NCBI GenBank assembly: GCA_946807835.1
Contig: OX327684.1
Coordinates: 32,238,501 to 32,302,500 of the forward strand
Direction: 5' to 3'
Length of the DNA stretch: 64,000 nt
Origin: Ailanthus altissimus
Lineage: Eukaryota > Streptophyta > Magnoliopsida > Sapindales > Simaroubaceae
The translations under genes and the position numbers were made by a program. Positions 37,890 to 50,182 of this stretch are shown here, piece after piece (position 1 is the stretch's first letter; every line of letters starts with the position of its first letter). A model generated the notes under the pieces. It ran no database searches. It was not told where the DNA came from and worked only from the letters and a program-made list of their open reading frames with translations.

Positions 37890-38220
37890 AATTCTCTCAT
37901 TGATTCAAAATCTCTCTACATAAAACTAATCATCATTACCCCTCATTAATCAATGCTCACTAGCATTATCTATAAGTCAAGTCTCAAACTTAACTAAGAC
38001 TCTTGCGACCATAGTCTGTAAAGATTTTAGAATGCTGATGTTTAGAGTAGTTCAATGTTGTGATCTCCTATATCCTAAAGACACTATGACCACAATACTT
38101 TAATGGTGAAAACGTATTCTCGCCATTATTACTCTTCTCACACATTCTCGTTTGACCACTACCACAATGTGATATAATTCAAAAGTTGCTTTTATGGTAT
38201 GTTTCAAATTAACAACCCCC

Positions 38221-38814
38221 ATGTTGAACCTATTCAAGCACTTTTCTTCAAACACATAGCCTCCTTATGTGCTTATCACTCATTGATTCTTTTGTTTTCT
38301 ATTTAGTATTCCTTTCTTCTGTCTTCCATGAATCTCCCTATTTCGATATAGCAGTTTCAAGTCTACTAGATTTTCATGAGATGAGGAATGAAATCTCATT
38401 TCTAGTCCATCAATTGTTTTTTTTATTATATAGTCTCAATCTTATTATACCAATCCCATATAACTTACCACAAGCCATATTTCTCAAGCACTTTTCTTTA
38501 AACAATTACCACAACCCATGTTGAACCCATTCAAGCACTTTTCTTCAAACACATAGCCTCTTTATGTGCTTATCACTCCTTGATCCTTTTGCTTTCCATT
38601 TAGTATTCCTTTCTTCTGTCTTTCATAAATCTCCCTATTTCGATATAGCAGTCTCAAGTCCACTAGGTTTTCATGAGATGAGGAATGAAATCTCATTTCT
38701 AGTCCATCAATTGTTTTTTTTTATCATATAGTCTCAATCTTATTATACCAATCCCATATAACTTACCACAAGCCATATTTCTCAAATTGATAAATAACGA
38801 TTCTCTATGACTCA
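38221..38814. repeat. 297-bp tandem duplication inside copy 2
   Basis: 38221-38517 and 38518-38814 match closely. Both begin ATGTTGAACCYATTCAAGCA, and both contain GATGAGGAATGAAATCTCAT and AACTTACCACAAGCCATATT. Copy 1 has a single equivalent unit (about 3195-3460), so the duplication is specific to this insertion. Confidence 0.88.
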
Positions 38815-39290
38815 TATAAAAAATAATACCCTAGATTCCAAAATAGTTCATCCATCAAACACTTGTTCCTTTAGAAGCTCTCATGCAATTAAGGTCTTTA
38901 CTTAATCATTCAACAGACTTGCAAATTCAACTTCCTTCTATCTTTGTCTTTCTCTTAGGACTATCTCTTTAAGTGTTGTAGATACCTTTTGAATTTACCA
39001 TTTAATCTTAATTGTTACTTTTTGACATCTTTATTTTGTGTCCAATCTAAATGATTCTTCTGACCAGGACTTAGAAGACGTCATCTTTTTGGTAGTGTTT
39101 TTTCAAGAGTGCTTCTTACCCCCAAAAAACTCTCCAGTAAGGCCATCATCTTTTCATTTTTTAGATAACCATCTTCCAATTGTTCTTCCCTTTTATTGTG
39201 TGTCCCTATGATTGTTAACCTTTGCTCTGTAATTTGGACTGCCGCCTATGCTCTGCAATCTAGACTTCAACTTGAGCTCTAATACCAGTT

Positions 39291-40370
39291 TGTTGCGGAT
39301 ATTAAGTCATGTTCTTCAGTTTAACACCCCTATGACATCAATTAAGCTACAGCCTTGATACCTTTTTTAGAATCTATGCGCAACAAAAACTATAACTTAC
39401 ATCATAAGTAAGACACACATAAGATCAACACACTAATAAAGATAAAGAAAAAAATCAATCAATAAGACACAAGATATACGTGGTTCAACCCAAAATTGTC
39501 TATGTCCATAGAGTATCCATGGTCCAACTTCTTATTATTAATATAGGTCATTAAGTATCTTCTTCTTTCATCAATGATCCCATAATATCCAAAGTATCTC
39601 CCATAGACCATCCTAGTATCTCCTATAGAGATCCTTGAGTATTTACCTTTGATCACTAAAATTTCTCAAAGACCTCTTAGTAATTCCTCATATGAGAATT
39701 TTACAAGAAATACATGAATAACCTGAGCATTTAAGTCTAAAGGATTTATGATGTTTCTTTTGTTCACTCGAGAACCAAAAGAAAACACTCCTCAAAAGAT
39801 TACATCCTAGTGCACTACACATTTAGTGCCTACTTAGCTCATCTATTCTCTCTTATAGTTTACATCTTGAGATGCTTGGTTTTCTCTTATGTTTAGAAAA
39901 ATTTATATAGTGAATAAAACAACCTTAAAAAATCTAAACTTAGTTGGAATAAAAGTCCTTACTTGTAAGAGTTCTAATCCCATTTAAAGAAATCAATTAA
40001 TCCAAAACAGAAAATACCCCTAAATTTTTAGGTGAACAGTCACCGCGCATGAACAGTACTGGTGAACAGTACCCTCAATGAACAATAAAGCTTCTTTGAG
40101 ATTTTGACTGATCATGTACATATGGCCAAGGCCCCCATCAATGGGTAGGAGATTTTCCCCCTGAAAATCATGATAAATAGTATCCCTGCGGGCGTAAACA
40201 ATGCTCACCCATGAACAATGTCGTCCCATAAATAGTACCCATTCTTTTGATTTTTCGTTTTACTCCTCCCTTGTATACTCAATGCGTATTTAACTTCATA
40301 ATGACTCTCTTCTTGATATTTATCTCAGTTCTTACCTATACAAGATTTGCTGAATCACCAATTTCTAACA
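39291..40370 (-). repeat. 5' LTR of copy 2
   Basis: 1080 bp, starting TGTTGCGGAT and ending ATTTCTAACA. It carries an extra block of GTGAACAGTA-type short repeats (about 40020-40215). Confidence 0.85.
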
Positions 40371-40519
40371 TTATATTAAAATATCTATATTAAGACCTGT
40401 CTCTAATATTAATATTGAACATTCGCTAATTTTTAGTCTATAAAACTATTAATTTATTTGGTTCAGACCTATTTGAATCTACGTTTTTATGTGAGAGAGT
40501 ATTAAGACTTATTTTTAAT

Positions 40520-40828
40520 AGAAATAGGCGCTAGTTTGGTTAATGGGCAAATTAAACAGAACTAAACTGAAATTTTTGATTCAATTTGATTCGATTTAGT
40601 TCGATATACAATTTGATTTAAGATTTGATTTGATTTTTTTAAACTCGATCGATTCGATTTTGGTTCGATTTTGATTCAATTCAAATTGAAAAAATACACT
40701 AAAAATAAAATATAAAAAAATTAAAATTAAATCGAATCGGTTTGATTCGATTCAAATGAACTTGAACCTACTAGTTCCAATTCTAGTTCAAGTCAAAACT
40801 GAACCGAAACCGATTCTATCGCCCCTAC
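40520..40828. mobile_element. Possible MITE (309 bp)
   Basis: The flanking 8-mers are identical: TTTTTAAT at 40512-40519 and 40829-40836. The ends are weakly inverted (TAGGCGCTAG near the left, TAGGGGCGATAG on the minus strand at the right). The interior is built from GATTCGATTTGATTCGA-like repeats common in plant hAT MITEs. The termini do not start exactly at the target repeats, so the call is tentative. Confidence 0.4.
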
Positions 40829-40836
40829 TTTTTAAT

Positions 40837-41693
40837 ACTATATAATATACGACTATCACTTATCAATTTAAGTTTTAAGTAATAAACTAATAATTTAAAA
40901 TAAAAAGCTGATGTGTCAAATGGACTTACCAAAGAACAAAAACGATTTGTAACCACAGTGGCTGCAGGATCCCGTTGCCAACAACAATCAACCACTACCA
41001 CTGTAGCTTAAGCAAATCTTAAGCACGGACTACAACGTTATTATTCTACAAAATAATTATAAGATTAATGCAATGCAACAATTAATGCAGAGAAATTATT
41101 TCAAAATGATCAGGGTTTCTGATCAATATATTCTCCCTTCTTGATGAACTGAAAAGCTACCATGTCTTATTTACTTTACTCGGCTATGAAAAGCAACTTG
41201 CGCGGACAGCTTCCAAATTTTACTTTCGTAAAGTACCTGTCGGCCGCGTAAAAAAAGAAGTGTTGCCAAATTAGCTTTGCATGAAGAGCCACGCGTTCTA
41301 CTACTTTTAAGTTTTGACGCCTCGTGGCATGCAGTACTAATTAGTAAAAACAAATTACCGACGTCAGACCAAAGCCAGAGCAACCAAGAAGTTGACAAAA
41401 AAATTAATGTTCAGAGATAAGATGAAGATCAAGAAGCATAATCCTTCTATCATCCTTTAGCCATTTTTTTTTTGCCGACGAGACGACATATCATTGTTAC
41501 AGTCTGAAGTTCCTTGATCAGCCTCAGTACGTATAATACATTAAAAGGAGGAAAAGTAAACGGTGGGACAAATTAAAGAGGAAAAAAGAAAACATACATT
41601 TACGGTAAAACAAAATTTAAATTCATACTTAAAGGAGGAGGCGAAGAAATTAAAGCTTATTGAAAGCTAGAGCTTACATCTCTTTTATGTAAT
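40837..41693. other. 3' flank of the NHL-like gene
   Basis: Non-coding, with a few short open frames that lack signatures. The last 100-200 bp should be the 3' UTR of the minus-strand gene. Confidence 0.5.
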
Positions 41694-42383
41694 TTATATA
41701 TCAACTTTACAAGGAGGAGATCCAAGCAAAGGAACTTGACCTACAAAGCCCTTCTTCAAACCAACCCAAACATCACATTTCACATAAACTCCATATCTTC
41801 CAGTCTTTATAGCACCGGCTTTCCATCTCAATCTCCCCAAAAGTACCACCCTCAAACTCACTACCCCGTAACTTTCATCCATTACCAATCCATTCACCAC
41901 CTCTGCTGACACCGGCACCGGGCCCCCACCGCCTAAAACTGGAGACAGCGCTACGGTCGTCTTCGTCTCGTGGTAAAGTGGAGGCAAATAAATGGGTGGC
42001 GTTATTTGCTGGTTTCGATAGGAAACGTAGGCGGATAACTTGTCATAGATTATGTCGACTCTCTTATTGGGATTTCTTGTGACGATAGTGAACTGCATGG
42101 AGGTGGTCATGAAAGGTGGTGACGTGGCGTTGAGGGTGTAAATGGCTGCTGCGACCACATTGAACCGAGGCTTGTGGGGGCGGTACACGAGCCAGAGTGT
42201 GAGTGCTGTGACACCGGCTAAAAGGAGAAAGATGGCTATGATTTTGCCGATAATGGGGCCAGAACCTTTTGCTGTGTAGTCTTGTGCAGCCATGTGTTTG
42301 TTATTATTGTTATTAATGTGCTTCTCTTCGCTCATCTTGGCTTGGTGTTGGGCGGTTTCTTCTTGTGTTTGCTCTTCTGCCAT
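41694..42383 (-). CDS. NDR1/HIN1-like LEA_2 membrane protein
   Basis: Single-exon gene of 229 residues. A hydrophilic, Asn/Gln-rich N-terminus (1-43) precedes one membrane helix (about 44-67, IIGKIIAIFLLLAGVTALTL). An extracellular LEA_2 (WHy-like) beta-sandwich follows, with the family motif RNPNKR (103-108) and a C-terminal Cys in PPCKVDI. Family members sit in the plasma membrane and are linked to defence signalling or stress. No individual function can be read here. The first Met (42381-42383) is used. A second, at residue 17, is an alternative that leaves the membrane helix intact. An AT-rich TATATAATATATATA stretch about 50-70 bp upstream (around 42432-42449) could serve as the TATA box. 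From memory it resembles the At4g01410/At4g01110 group, which fits the neighbourhood. Confidence 0.9.
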   Translation of the reverse strand: MAEEQTQEETAQHQAKMSEEKHINNNNNKHMAAQDYTAKGSGPIIGKIIAIFLLLAGVTALTLWLVYRPHKPRFNVVAAAIYTLNATSPPFMTTSMQFTIVTRNPNKRVDIIYDKLSAYVSYRNQQITPPIYLPPLYHETKTTVALSPVLGGGGPVPVSAEVVNGLVMDESYGVVSLRVVLLGRLRWKAGAIKTGRYGVYVKCDVWVGLKKGFVGQVPLLGSPPCKVDI

Positions 42384-43734
42384 GGAACTAGAGAATCTCT
42401 TTTTAATCTAATAAATATGTAAGTCTGGATTTTATATAATATATATATGTATATAGGAGTTAGTGCGTAAGAAAGAAAGGGTGGTGGCGAGCCAAGGAGA
42501 GAAAAAGATGGAGGATGAGAAGAATCTGTAGGGCAGATGGAACATGAAGGCAAGAGAAAAAGAAGGGAGTGATGGGACACTCTGGAAACCTTTTTTTTTT
42601 AATGCCTTTTTATTTTATTTGTATCAATGGACAAAGGGTGCTCTTTTTTTTTTTTTTTGGAGAGGCCTTTTTCTTCTATTCTATTTTCTTAATTTGTTTC
42701 TTTCAGGGTTTTCTTTTTCTTTTGCATTCATATCCTTTTTTGTTTTTAAATATTGTACAAAGATAAGAGAGTAAAAATAATTGAAGAGGAAACAAAAGGA
42801 GATGTAAAAGAAAAAACAAATTGAAAACCCTGCTTTCGCACTTGTTTAAATGGCAAGTGGTAAAGGGGTTATAGGATATTTATCCACTGAAATGGAGGTC
42901 CAATTCCAATTCCCTCCCACGTTGAAAAAAAAGAAAAAGAAAAACCCTGCTTTCATTTGATGACGTCTCCAACAAAATTCAAAGTAAAACATTACTTACA
43001 AGAGCCCATGTCCACTCACCAGTCACCGCTCTCTGTAGCTAAATCTGTTTTCTTTTTTTAATGTAAAGTTAATTAGGTAGTCTTGGAATGGACAAATACT
43101 TTTTCTTTTTCTTTTTTCCAAAACGAGTCACCTTTTGGCACTCTTAAGACTAAAAAATTAGGATGCTGTATAATTTGCGTTGCATATTAAGAAAAAGAAA
43201 AGCAGTTGAAATATGATTTGATAATTTTATATAGATAAATTATAAAAGAATATTAAAGAGAGAGTTGCGATGAAGTTAATGATGTGTGAAACATACGAGA
43301 GAGAAATAAAATGGAACGTGAGAATGCAAAAAGGCAAAAGAAACAAAATTTTATTGTTTAAATCGCGGCGCCGAAAATAGAATGTCCAACACTGCAATGT
43401 TAACGTAAGTTACAGTTGGCATTGCTGCACTTAAAAACGGGAAAGTCTTATTTTAGATGTTTTAACTTTTTTAAAAAAAAATTAGATTTTAAAACATATA
43501 AATTCTTATTCTAATTGGATTTAAAATTTTTATAAACGTCTTATACACTACATAAATCTTTGTATACTATTTATTGATTATTAAGCATTACAATAGAGAC
43601 TCTAAGAGAGACGAAAAACTAGATAGGCGTTAAGTATTGTGTATCCTATGTTGAAATTGTTATTTAGGTAAAAATTATTTTTGTGGGAACAAAAAGACAC
43701 CAAACTATAAATCTTTTGAGAGTTCTTATTATAT
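42384..43734. other. Upstream region of the NHL-like gene
   Basis: Holds the presumed promoter, followed by pyrimidine-rich low-complexity stretches (poly-T tracts around 42590-42730). No gene is visible. Confidence 0.5.
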
Positions 43735-44350
43735 ATTTTTTTTATTTTTTGGTTAATAACCAAATGATATTATTGCTAAATCCAACAAATTACAAAGAGC
43801 AACAACCAAAATATCAAAACAAAGACATTACAAACCCAATGGAAAAGAACTAAGAACAGATCACCACATATTCATAAAGTGATTTATGTTTTGGCCATTA
43901 TAGTACTTAAGCAGACAACATCTTTAATATTATGAAATATATCGGTATTAGAAGAATTATTTTAATGGAACACCACCTGATTATACTCCCTCCAAATAAA
44001 GTAGATAAAAGCACATAAGAAGACTTCTGATCTTATTAAGGATAGATTTTTCTTGAGTTTTTTTACATAAAAAAAGACCTCACGCCGCCAATGACTGGGC
44101 GACGATTTATTTGACAAGCCAAAAAGACCTTGTACCAGATACTATGCAAAAAGATGCATTAAAAAAAATAAATGTTGAATTTTCTCACTACCTCTACCAC
44201 AAAAAGGGCAATCGGCTGAAGGAGATAAGCCTCAATTTTGCTAGTTTCTCTTTAGTAAATAATCAATTTTTCAATGCCAATTAAGTAACAAAGCTGTGTT
44301 TAAGTATATGTCGAGAACTATAAACTAATTTATACCATCCAACTTTAGTG
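43735..44350 (-). mobile_element. 5'-truncated LINE, zinc-binding (zf-RVT) end
   Basis: The minus strand ends in an A-rich tail (plus-strand T run at 43737-43760). Upstream (about 44090-44250) it encodes a decayed zf-RVT domain around CPFCGRG, with in-frame stops. The tail region matches 32050-32215. No reverse transcriptase or endonuclease is left. Confidence 0.7.
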
Positions 44351-46121
44351 CCTAGATTATTAAGGCACTACCAAGTATTAGCAATTGAAAACTTTTTATT
44401 GGGGCTTCTATTATAAATTTTTTTATCATCTGTTAAAATAATAAAAAAATTATTACGTATGTAATTCCAGACGTGTACAGTATACTCATCTAAAGAGTCT
44501 AGTAGGTTTTAATATTCACGCTATAAAAAATCATTAATTTTTGTATTCTGTAAAATGTCAGCATCATTAATGTCGCATGAAAAAATTTATCTTCTTCTTG
44601 TTATTTTTTTTGTAAACTTTCTTAAGAGTTAATAAAAGAGATTAAAATTCTTTGATTTACTATAAACGTGAACGAACGTGTGGTTAAATTACTTAAATTG
44701 ATTGTGTTGTACTCATTGATTTGTTTTAATTTTTTTATTATATTTAATTGATATTTGCTATTTTTACTGCACTAGGAATATTAGAATTAAGGCTGAATTC
44801 GATCTAAGATTCTTTGCCTAACATAATAAAGAAGTGCGTCTTCCTTCTACACAGACAAATACTGTCTCGATGACTTCGGTTTCAAGGACGGTCACAGATT
44901 TTTCACCGCTAAGCTTTCTTTAGACACGCTTAATTAAATGTAGTCTGTAGGCCACCACGGTTATTGTGAAATATTATTAGCAATATGAAAATCTTTTGCA
45001 TCTCTATGCATTTTCCACGTTGGAACTGAACGGGCATGGGGATTTCTGTTTTTGAGGCCGTGCACAGGACCCTATGCATGTAAGAGAATGAGGTTAAGAG
45101 GTCAAGTTTGATCCGTTTCTTTTTTTCTTAGTATCTTTATTTTCTCATCGGCACTTGAACATGCACCGACAATTGGATAAGCGCGTACCCAAGCTCCTTC
45201 TGCATGAAAAAAAATAGGTGGCTGCGTTTTGCCTTTCTTACATGCTTGACCCTTATTGGGCCCTGCCTCGTCAGATCCCACGGCTACCGCCTTCGCTCTT
45301 ATAGTTATCAGCCACAAGGTGCATATTTTACACGTCACATTTCACTTTACATGTGAGGTGCCTTCTGTTTCCTCGCCTTTATATTTTGGCCTGAGCTGGA
45401 ATGGCCAAATTCGAAGACTATCTAATCGAAGCTGCCATTCATCACAAAATCACGTAAAAAATGAAAGCGACTCCTTTTCATATTTGGTTTCTTTCTTCGC
45501 AAGTTAAAATGATGCTAAGCGCCGCCCCGCACCGAGACTAAGATGATATATTTGATAGTTTATTGTTTCTTTTCTTTCTTTTTTCTAATATAAGAATCAA
45601 CGTTATCTATAAAATTTTAATTTGATGATCATGAATACTTTTTACTTTGCAACTTTGAAAAAAAATAAGTGACAGGAATTAATATTTATGAGTAAAATTT
45701 CTCAGTCCATCAAAACTTCAAAAAATAAAAATAAGATCGACACAATTTTTTTTTTGCTGATAAGATGATACTCATTTGATAACACTTCAAAACTAAAAAA
45801 AAATAAATTCAGGCATGTTTTGATAGAAGTAGGACGTCTGCAATAACACAGATGCTAATGACAAATTCATACAGATAAGACTCTTCCATAAACTTGGATT
45901 GTATTGACTTATACTACAGGAACAAATATTAGGAAAATTTCTCAACAGTAAAGTTCGTAGATAAAAAGAGCAACATAATAGCACAAATCTAAATAAATCA
46001 ATAAATTCAGGCAACGAGAAAAACCAATGCTGAGGTTTGCATACAAATAAATAATTATAATAACAATTTTTTTAGATTAAAAAGTAATTAAATGCGGACG
46101 TGCAAGATTATAGATATCGTG
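44351..46121. other. Intergenic
   Basis: No supported gene. The section 45010-45540 is less AT-rich and has short open frames on both strands, but none has a recognisable domain. Confidence 0.5.
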
Positions 46122-46622
46122 TGTCACGCTTTAAATGTTCTCAAGCATTTTTTTGAATACTTTGCATGCGACAAAGTCTTCCAGAGGCTATATGGACTGT
46201 TGGAATGGTTCGCGAGCCAGAACTTTTAGAAGACCTATTGACATGAGTGAAAATTCGAGTCAAGCCCGCGACTTATTAAGGTTGTTAACACCAATTTGAA
46301 AGGGGAATATTCTATAGCATATATGATGGCATCTAAAAATATTTTAAGGCATATTATTCTATCTTGTATATACACCGTTAAATCATTTAGATCTCAGCCG
46401 TCAATTGTATAGGGCTGTTAGTATATAAAAGAGACCCTTCATTATACAAAGCATCCAACACAATACAACAATAATTTCATAGCTTATGTTTCTCTTCAGC
46501 AATATAGAGAGCATTCTTTCAAACAGCTTATGTGCGTGTTTCTTCTTTTCTTTGTGTGATATTCTCGGCTGCTTAGCACACAACGTGTCTAAGGTCGCAC
46601 GATTCTCGAAATGTCTGTGACA
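46122..46622 (+). repeat. 5' LTR of the gypsy-like element
   Basis: 501 bp. A TATA-like TATATAAAAGAGAC at about 46420-46433 is a plausible promoter, followed by the R/U5-like CTTATGTTTCTCTTCAGCA. Confidence 0.88.
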
Positions 46623-46649
46623 TTTGGTATCAGAGCAAGTTCAAAGAAG

Positions 46650-48500
46650 ATGGAGAAAGACGTCATGCCGTCAAATTTAACTGAAGATAGAGATAGGGAC
46701 CCCAAAGCTAAGAGGTACAGCAGTGTACCTCGCGACAAGTCTGTCAATCTAGGCCATGAGTTTGGAAATATGATGAAAACGCTCGGTGGCGCTGTGGGAA
46801 AGGCGACGGATCATCTTAGGGAGTTGGAGCAGCAAGTAGAAAAGCTCGAGGTAGGACTCGACACTCAAAGGAACGAGCTGCGCTCCCTCATCGACACATC
46901 CATCGAGAGTTACACTAATCCGCAGCGTGATTAGGTCAAAGCTTTTCAAGAGAATGTATACTCTACTATTGACAGAGTTTAAGCCCAAGTGGAGAAGCTA
47001 CGTAGAGGGTTTGACGTTATCAAGGAGGATGTGGTATTGTGCAAGTGAGCAGTAGCGAATGGGTCTGTTGTTGCTCATGAGACGCCAAGAGTTGAGGCTC
47101 CTAAACAGAATGAATTCAACTACAAGCCGAACGCCAAGGAGCTCGATAACTACTTTTGGCAGATGAAAAGATACTTCGACGCTATTGGAGTACAGAACGA
47201 AGACAATGTATATACCACAACCTTATATCTTTTCGATCATGTAATTCTATGATGGTGTAGGAAGAGCGAAGAGATATGCAAGGGTACCTACACAATCAAC
47301 ACTTGGGCAGAATTGCAACGGGAGCTGAAGCGTCAGTTCTATCCAGACAATGTGAAAGCGATTAAAGAAATTGAAGCAAACCAGGTCCTTCAGCGAGTAC
47401 GTGGAGGAGTACTCCATGTTAATGCTCCAAGTTCCCAACATTGGCGAGGAGGACTTGCTGTTCAATTTCTTGGATGGATTGCAAACATGGGTGTCCAATG
47501 AGTTAAAACGGTGCAGGGTGACAAGAATATCCAACGCTCTGACATTGGCAGAAATGCTCATGGATTACCGCAAGAGTAGCTCAAGAAAGTTCAAGCATTC
47601 AAGACCCAACCAAAGCAAAGGTGGGGGCGCCAAGGAGTTTCATCCTCTGAATGATGAAGAGGAGAAAAGTAAGCTGTCCAAATGAAAAAAGCAGAAGTGC
47701 AACGGCCATAGGGAGAATGGACCGAAGACAAGCTGCTTCCATTGCGATGGAGATCACTGGGTCAAAGAGTGTCCGAAGAAGAAGGCTCTCAATGCAATGG
47801 TTATGGCACACAAGGCTTGCGAGCAAGGTCAAATGGGGTGTTTGCAGCTGCTCAACATAATGAAAGCCAAGCGGAGTGCCAGCGCGCCAACGGAAAAGGC
47901 ACTCATGTATGTTGAAGCTTACATCAACTGCATAAAGACTCAAGTGCTGATAGATACGGGTGCGACGCACAACTTCATCAAGCGTGCGAAAGAAAAGCGC
48001 TTAGGCCTTTATGAGGAGAAAAATGAGGAATTCCTCAAATCGGTAAATGTTGCGACCAAGCCACTAGATGTGGTGGTTTAAGGGGGTCGATATTCACCTA
48101 GGCAAATGGCGCGACGAGATAAATTTTTCTGTAGCACCTCTTGATGATTTTGATGTGGTGTTAGGTATGGAGTTCTTAAGACAGTACGACGTGGTGTCAC
48201 TTCTTCGACACGATTACGTGTACATCATGGAAGGAGGGCCTTACATGATATCGACAGTAGATAAGCCCAAGGGTGGGCAATCTCAGCTGAAAGCCAACAC
48301 TAAAATTATTTTTACCGTTCAACTAATGAGAGTTGCTGAGCACAAAAGAGAATCACATCCAGCCATAGCGAGCAAGGTGGATGATAAGGCGACAAGGGGC
48401 AAGGGTAAGCTACCAACAGGGGGTTGTGAAAGTGCTCGAGGGGCACAAGGGGGTCGTGCCAACTGTCATACCATAGGTACAGCCATATCTAAGTGATACC
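46650..48500 (+). pseudogene. Degenerate gag-protease of the gypsy-like element
   Basis: It starts at ATG 46650, 14 bp after the PBS. Gag (Retrotrans_gag domain about 47110-47590) is broken by in-frame stops near 46932, 46980, 47046 and 47250, and by a frameshift near 47370. A CCHC zinc knuckle, Cx2Cx4Hx4C, is intact at 47734-47772. The aspartic protease active site DTGA is at 47953-47964. A stop at 48079-48081 and a frame change interrupt the protease before its ILGMEFL-like end near 48160. Downstream, only scraps resembling the start of RT remain. Confidence 0.85.
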
Positions 48501-49165
48501 GAGCAAGGAAAAAAGTTAAAGCTTGGGTTTACGCTACCAACTACAATACAGACGCTTTAATGGGAATTGGATGAGTTACAGGGGTAGTTCAAGGAGTTGT
48601 CAGATGCGGGTATCATTCAACAACTCTAGGCGTCACATAGTGTGTGCTTTCAGCACAAGAAATGGGATAGAGACAAGCAACGACATGTCAAGCATTGTGC
48701 GGGGGCCTTAGTGATGGAGACAATACTTCCACCACAGCGCAAGACAGCACGCCCACTTCACAATGGCCTTAATCGTAGGGACGATGGGTCATTTTTTGTT
48801 GTCAAAAAAGTTGGCAACATCTAACATAAGGTAAGGATACCTTCGAGACAACAGCTGCATCCGATGTTTTTCGAGAGCTGTTTGAAGCTGTACCAAGAGG
48901 GTACAGAAGACACGGAGCAGAAAATAAGGACTTTTAAAAATTTTCACATGGAACGACAAAGAAGCGAAACTCATATCCGTGATGGACAGATGGTGCAGAG
49001 AAGAAATTCACCTCTAAGGCGTGAGTACTTTGTAAAGTGAAAAGGGGTACTCGATATTGGTGCACGCAGAAAATACGACAGCGTACAGCGGCATATTAAA
49101 GAACGAAGTGCGCAGTTTCTAACAAAGACCCGACGAGGGCGTCACATGAATTTAGTGGGGGAGAA

Positions 49166-49664
49166 TGTCATGCTCCAAGTGTTCTCAAGCATTCCCTCAA
49201 ACATTTGGTGTGCGACAAAGCCTCTTAGAGGCTACATGAATTGCTGGAATGGTTCGCGGACTGAATCTTTTAGAAGACCCGCTGATATGGGTGAAGATTC
49301 GAATCAAACCCGCGACTTATTAGGGTTGCTAACCCCAATTTAGAAGGAGAATATTCCATAGCATATGTGATGGCATCTAAAAATATTTTAGGACATATTA
49401 TTTCATCTTAGATATACAACGTTATATCATTTAGATCTCAATCGTCGATTGTATAGGACTATTAGTATATAAAGGAGACCTTCGATTTTACAAAGCTTCC
49501 AACACAACAACAACAATCTCATAGCTTGTGTTTCTCTTCAGCATTATAAAGAACATTTTTTCAAATAACTTGTATGCGTGTTTCTTCTCTTTTTTGTGTG
49601 ATTTTTTTAACTGTTTAACGCGTAACACATCTAAAATTGCACGATTCTCAAAAGATCCGTGACA
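49166..49664 (+). repeat. 3' LTR of the gypsy-like element
   Basis: 499 bp, aligned end to end with the 5' LTR, with many C-to-T/G-to-A type differences (for example ACACATCTAAAATTGC against ACGTGTCTAAGGTCGC). This is consistent with an old insertion decayed at methylated cytosines. Confidence 0.88.
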
Positions 49665-50182
49665 CATGTCAACTCCTACCTCTTGCAGGCCTATCAAACT
49701 TCAGCCACAAACTGTAGCAAAGGATTAATTCTACAGTATCGATAAAAATAAAAGCTGCCAAGCACTTCAACGTAGTGTAATCTTAATCTAGACGAAGACT
49801 GGGTCATGCTACTTGTCAAGCCGTTTATAACCTACAAAAACAAATTATAATACAAAAAAAAAAATCTGCCTAAACACAGTCAGATAGTTTTCTGATGAGA
49901 ATGGAATCATATTAACCAGGGAGAACAAACTTAATACAACCTAGCTAGATAATTACAAAGCTATCTTATACCAGTAAAGATAAAAAAAATAAAATAACAG
50001 TCAACAACCACAGCAACTCCTAAGAAGCTTTGCATATTTGAAAAGGTATCAAATGAGTACTTCCAAAAACACCGCCATAGTTGAGATGCATAACCAGCCA
50101 AAGAAAATTAGATCACGCATCTATGGGAAATGGACAAGGACCCTGGTTGAGAACATGGGACATATATGTGTGATATTGAAGA
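49665..50182. other. 3' flank of the PRR gene
   Basis: Non-coding. The part next to 50182 is the probable 3' UTR of the minus-strand PRR gene. Confidence 0.5.

Larger units (their letters stand above)
36960..40370 (-). mobile_element. Non-autonomous LTR retrotransposon, copy 2
   Basis: Same family and orientation as 1929-5002. LTRs lie at 36960-37889 and 39291-40370. Perfect 5-bp target duplications TTATA sit at 36955-36959 and 40371-40375. On the minus strand the 5' LTR (right) runs TGTTAGAAATTGGTGATTC ... ATATCCGCAACA. It is followed after 3 nt by ACTGGTATTAGAGCTC-like sequence (39276-39288), a near match to the initiator tRNA-Met primer site. The interior (1.4 kb) has no Gag or Pol and contains a 297-bp tandem duplication. 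Confidence 0.9.
46122..49664 (+). mobile_element. Gypsy-like LTR retrotransposon, internally deleted
   Basis: LTRs at 46122-46622 and 49166-49664 start TGTCAYGC and end GTGACA. The primer binding site TGGTATCAGAGC (initiator tRNA-Met) is at 46625-46636, directly after the 5' LTR. A polypurine stretch GTGGGGGAGAA (about 49155-49165) precedes the 3' LTR. The outer 4-mers CGTG (46118-46121) and CATG (49665-49668) may be a decayed target duplication. The interior keeps gag and protease only. The remaining 600-650 bp before the 3' LTR have no RT YXDD box, RNase H or integrase, so pol was removed by an internal deletion. It needs help to move and carries several stops. Confidence 0.9.

Noticed and set aside
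42544..42774. Hydrophobic plus-strand open frames upstream of the NHL-like gene
   Set aside because: They come from poly-T/TTC low-complexity sequence and encode Phe runs; no gene features.
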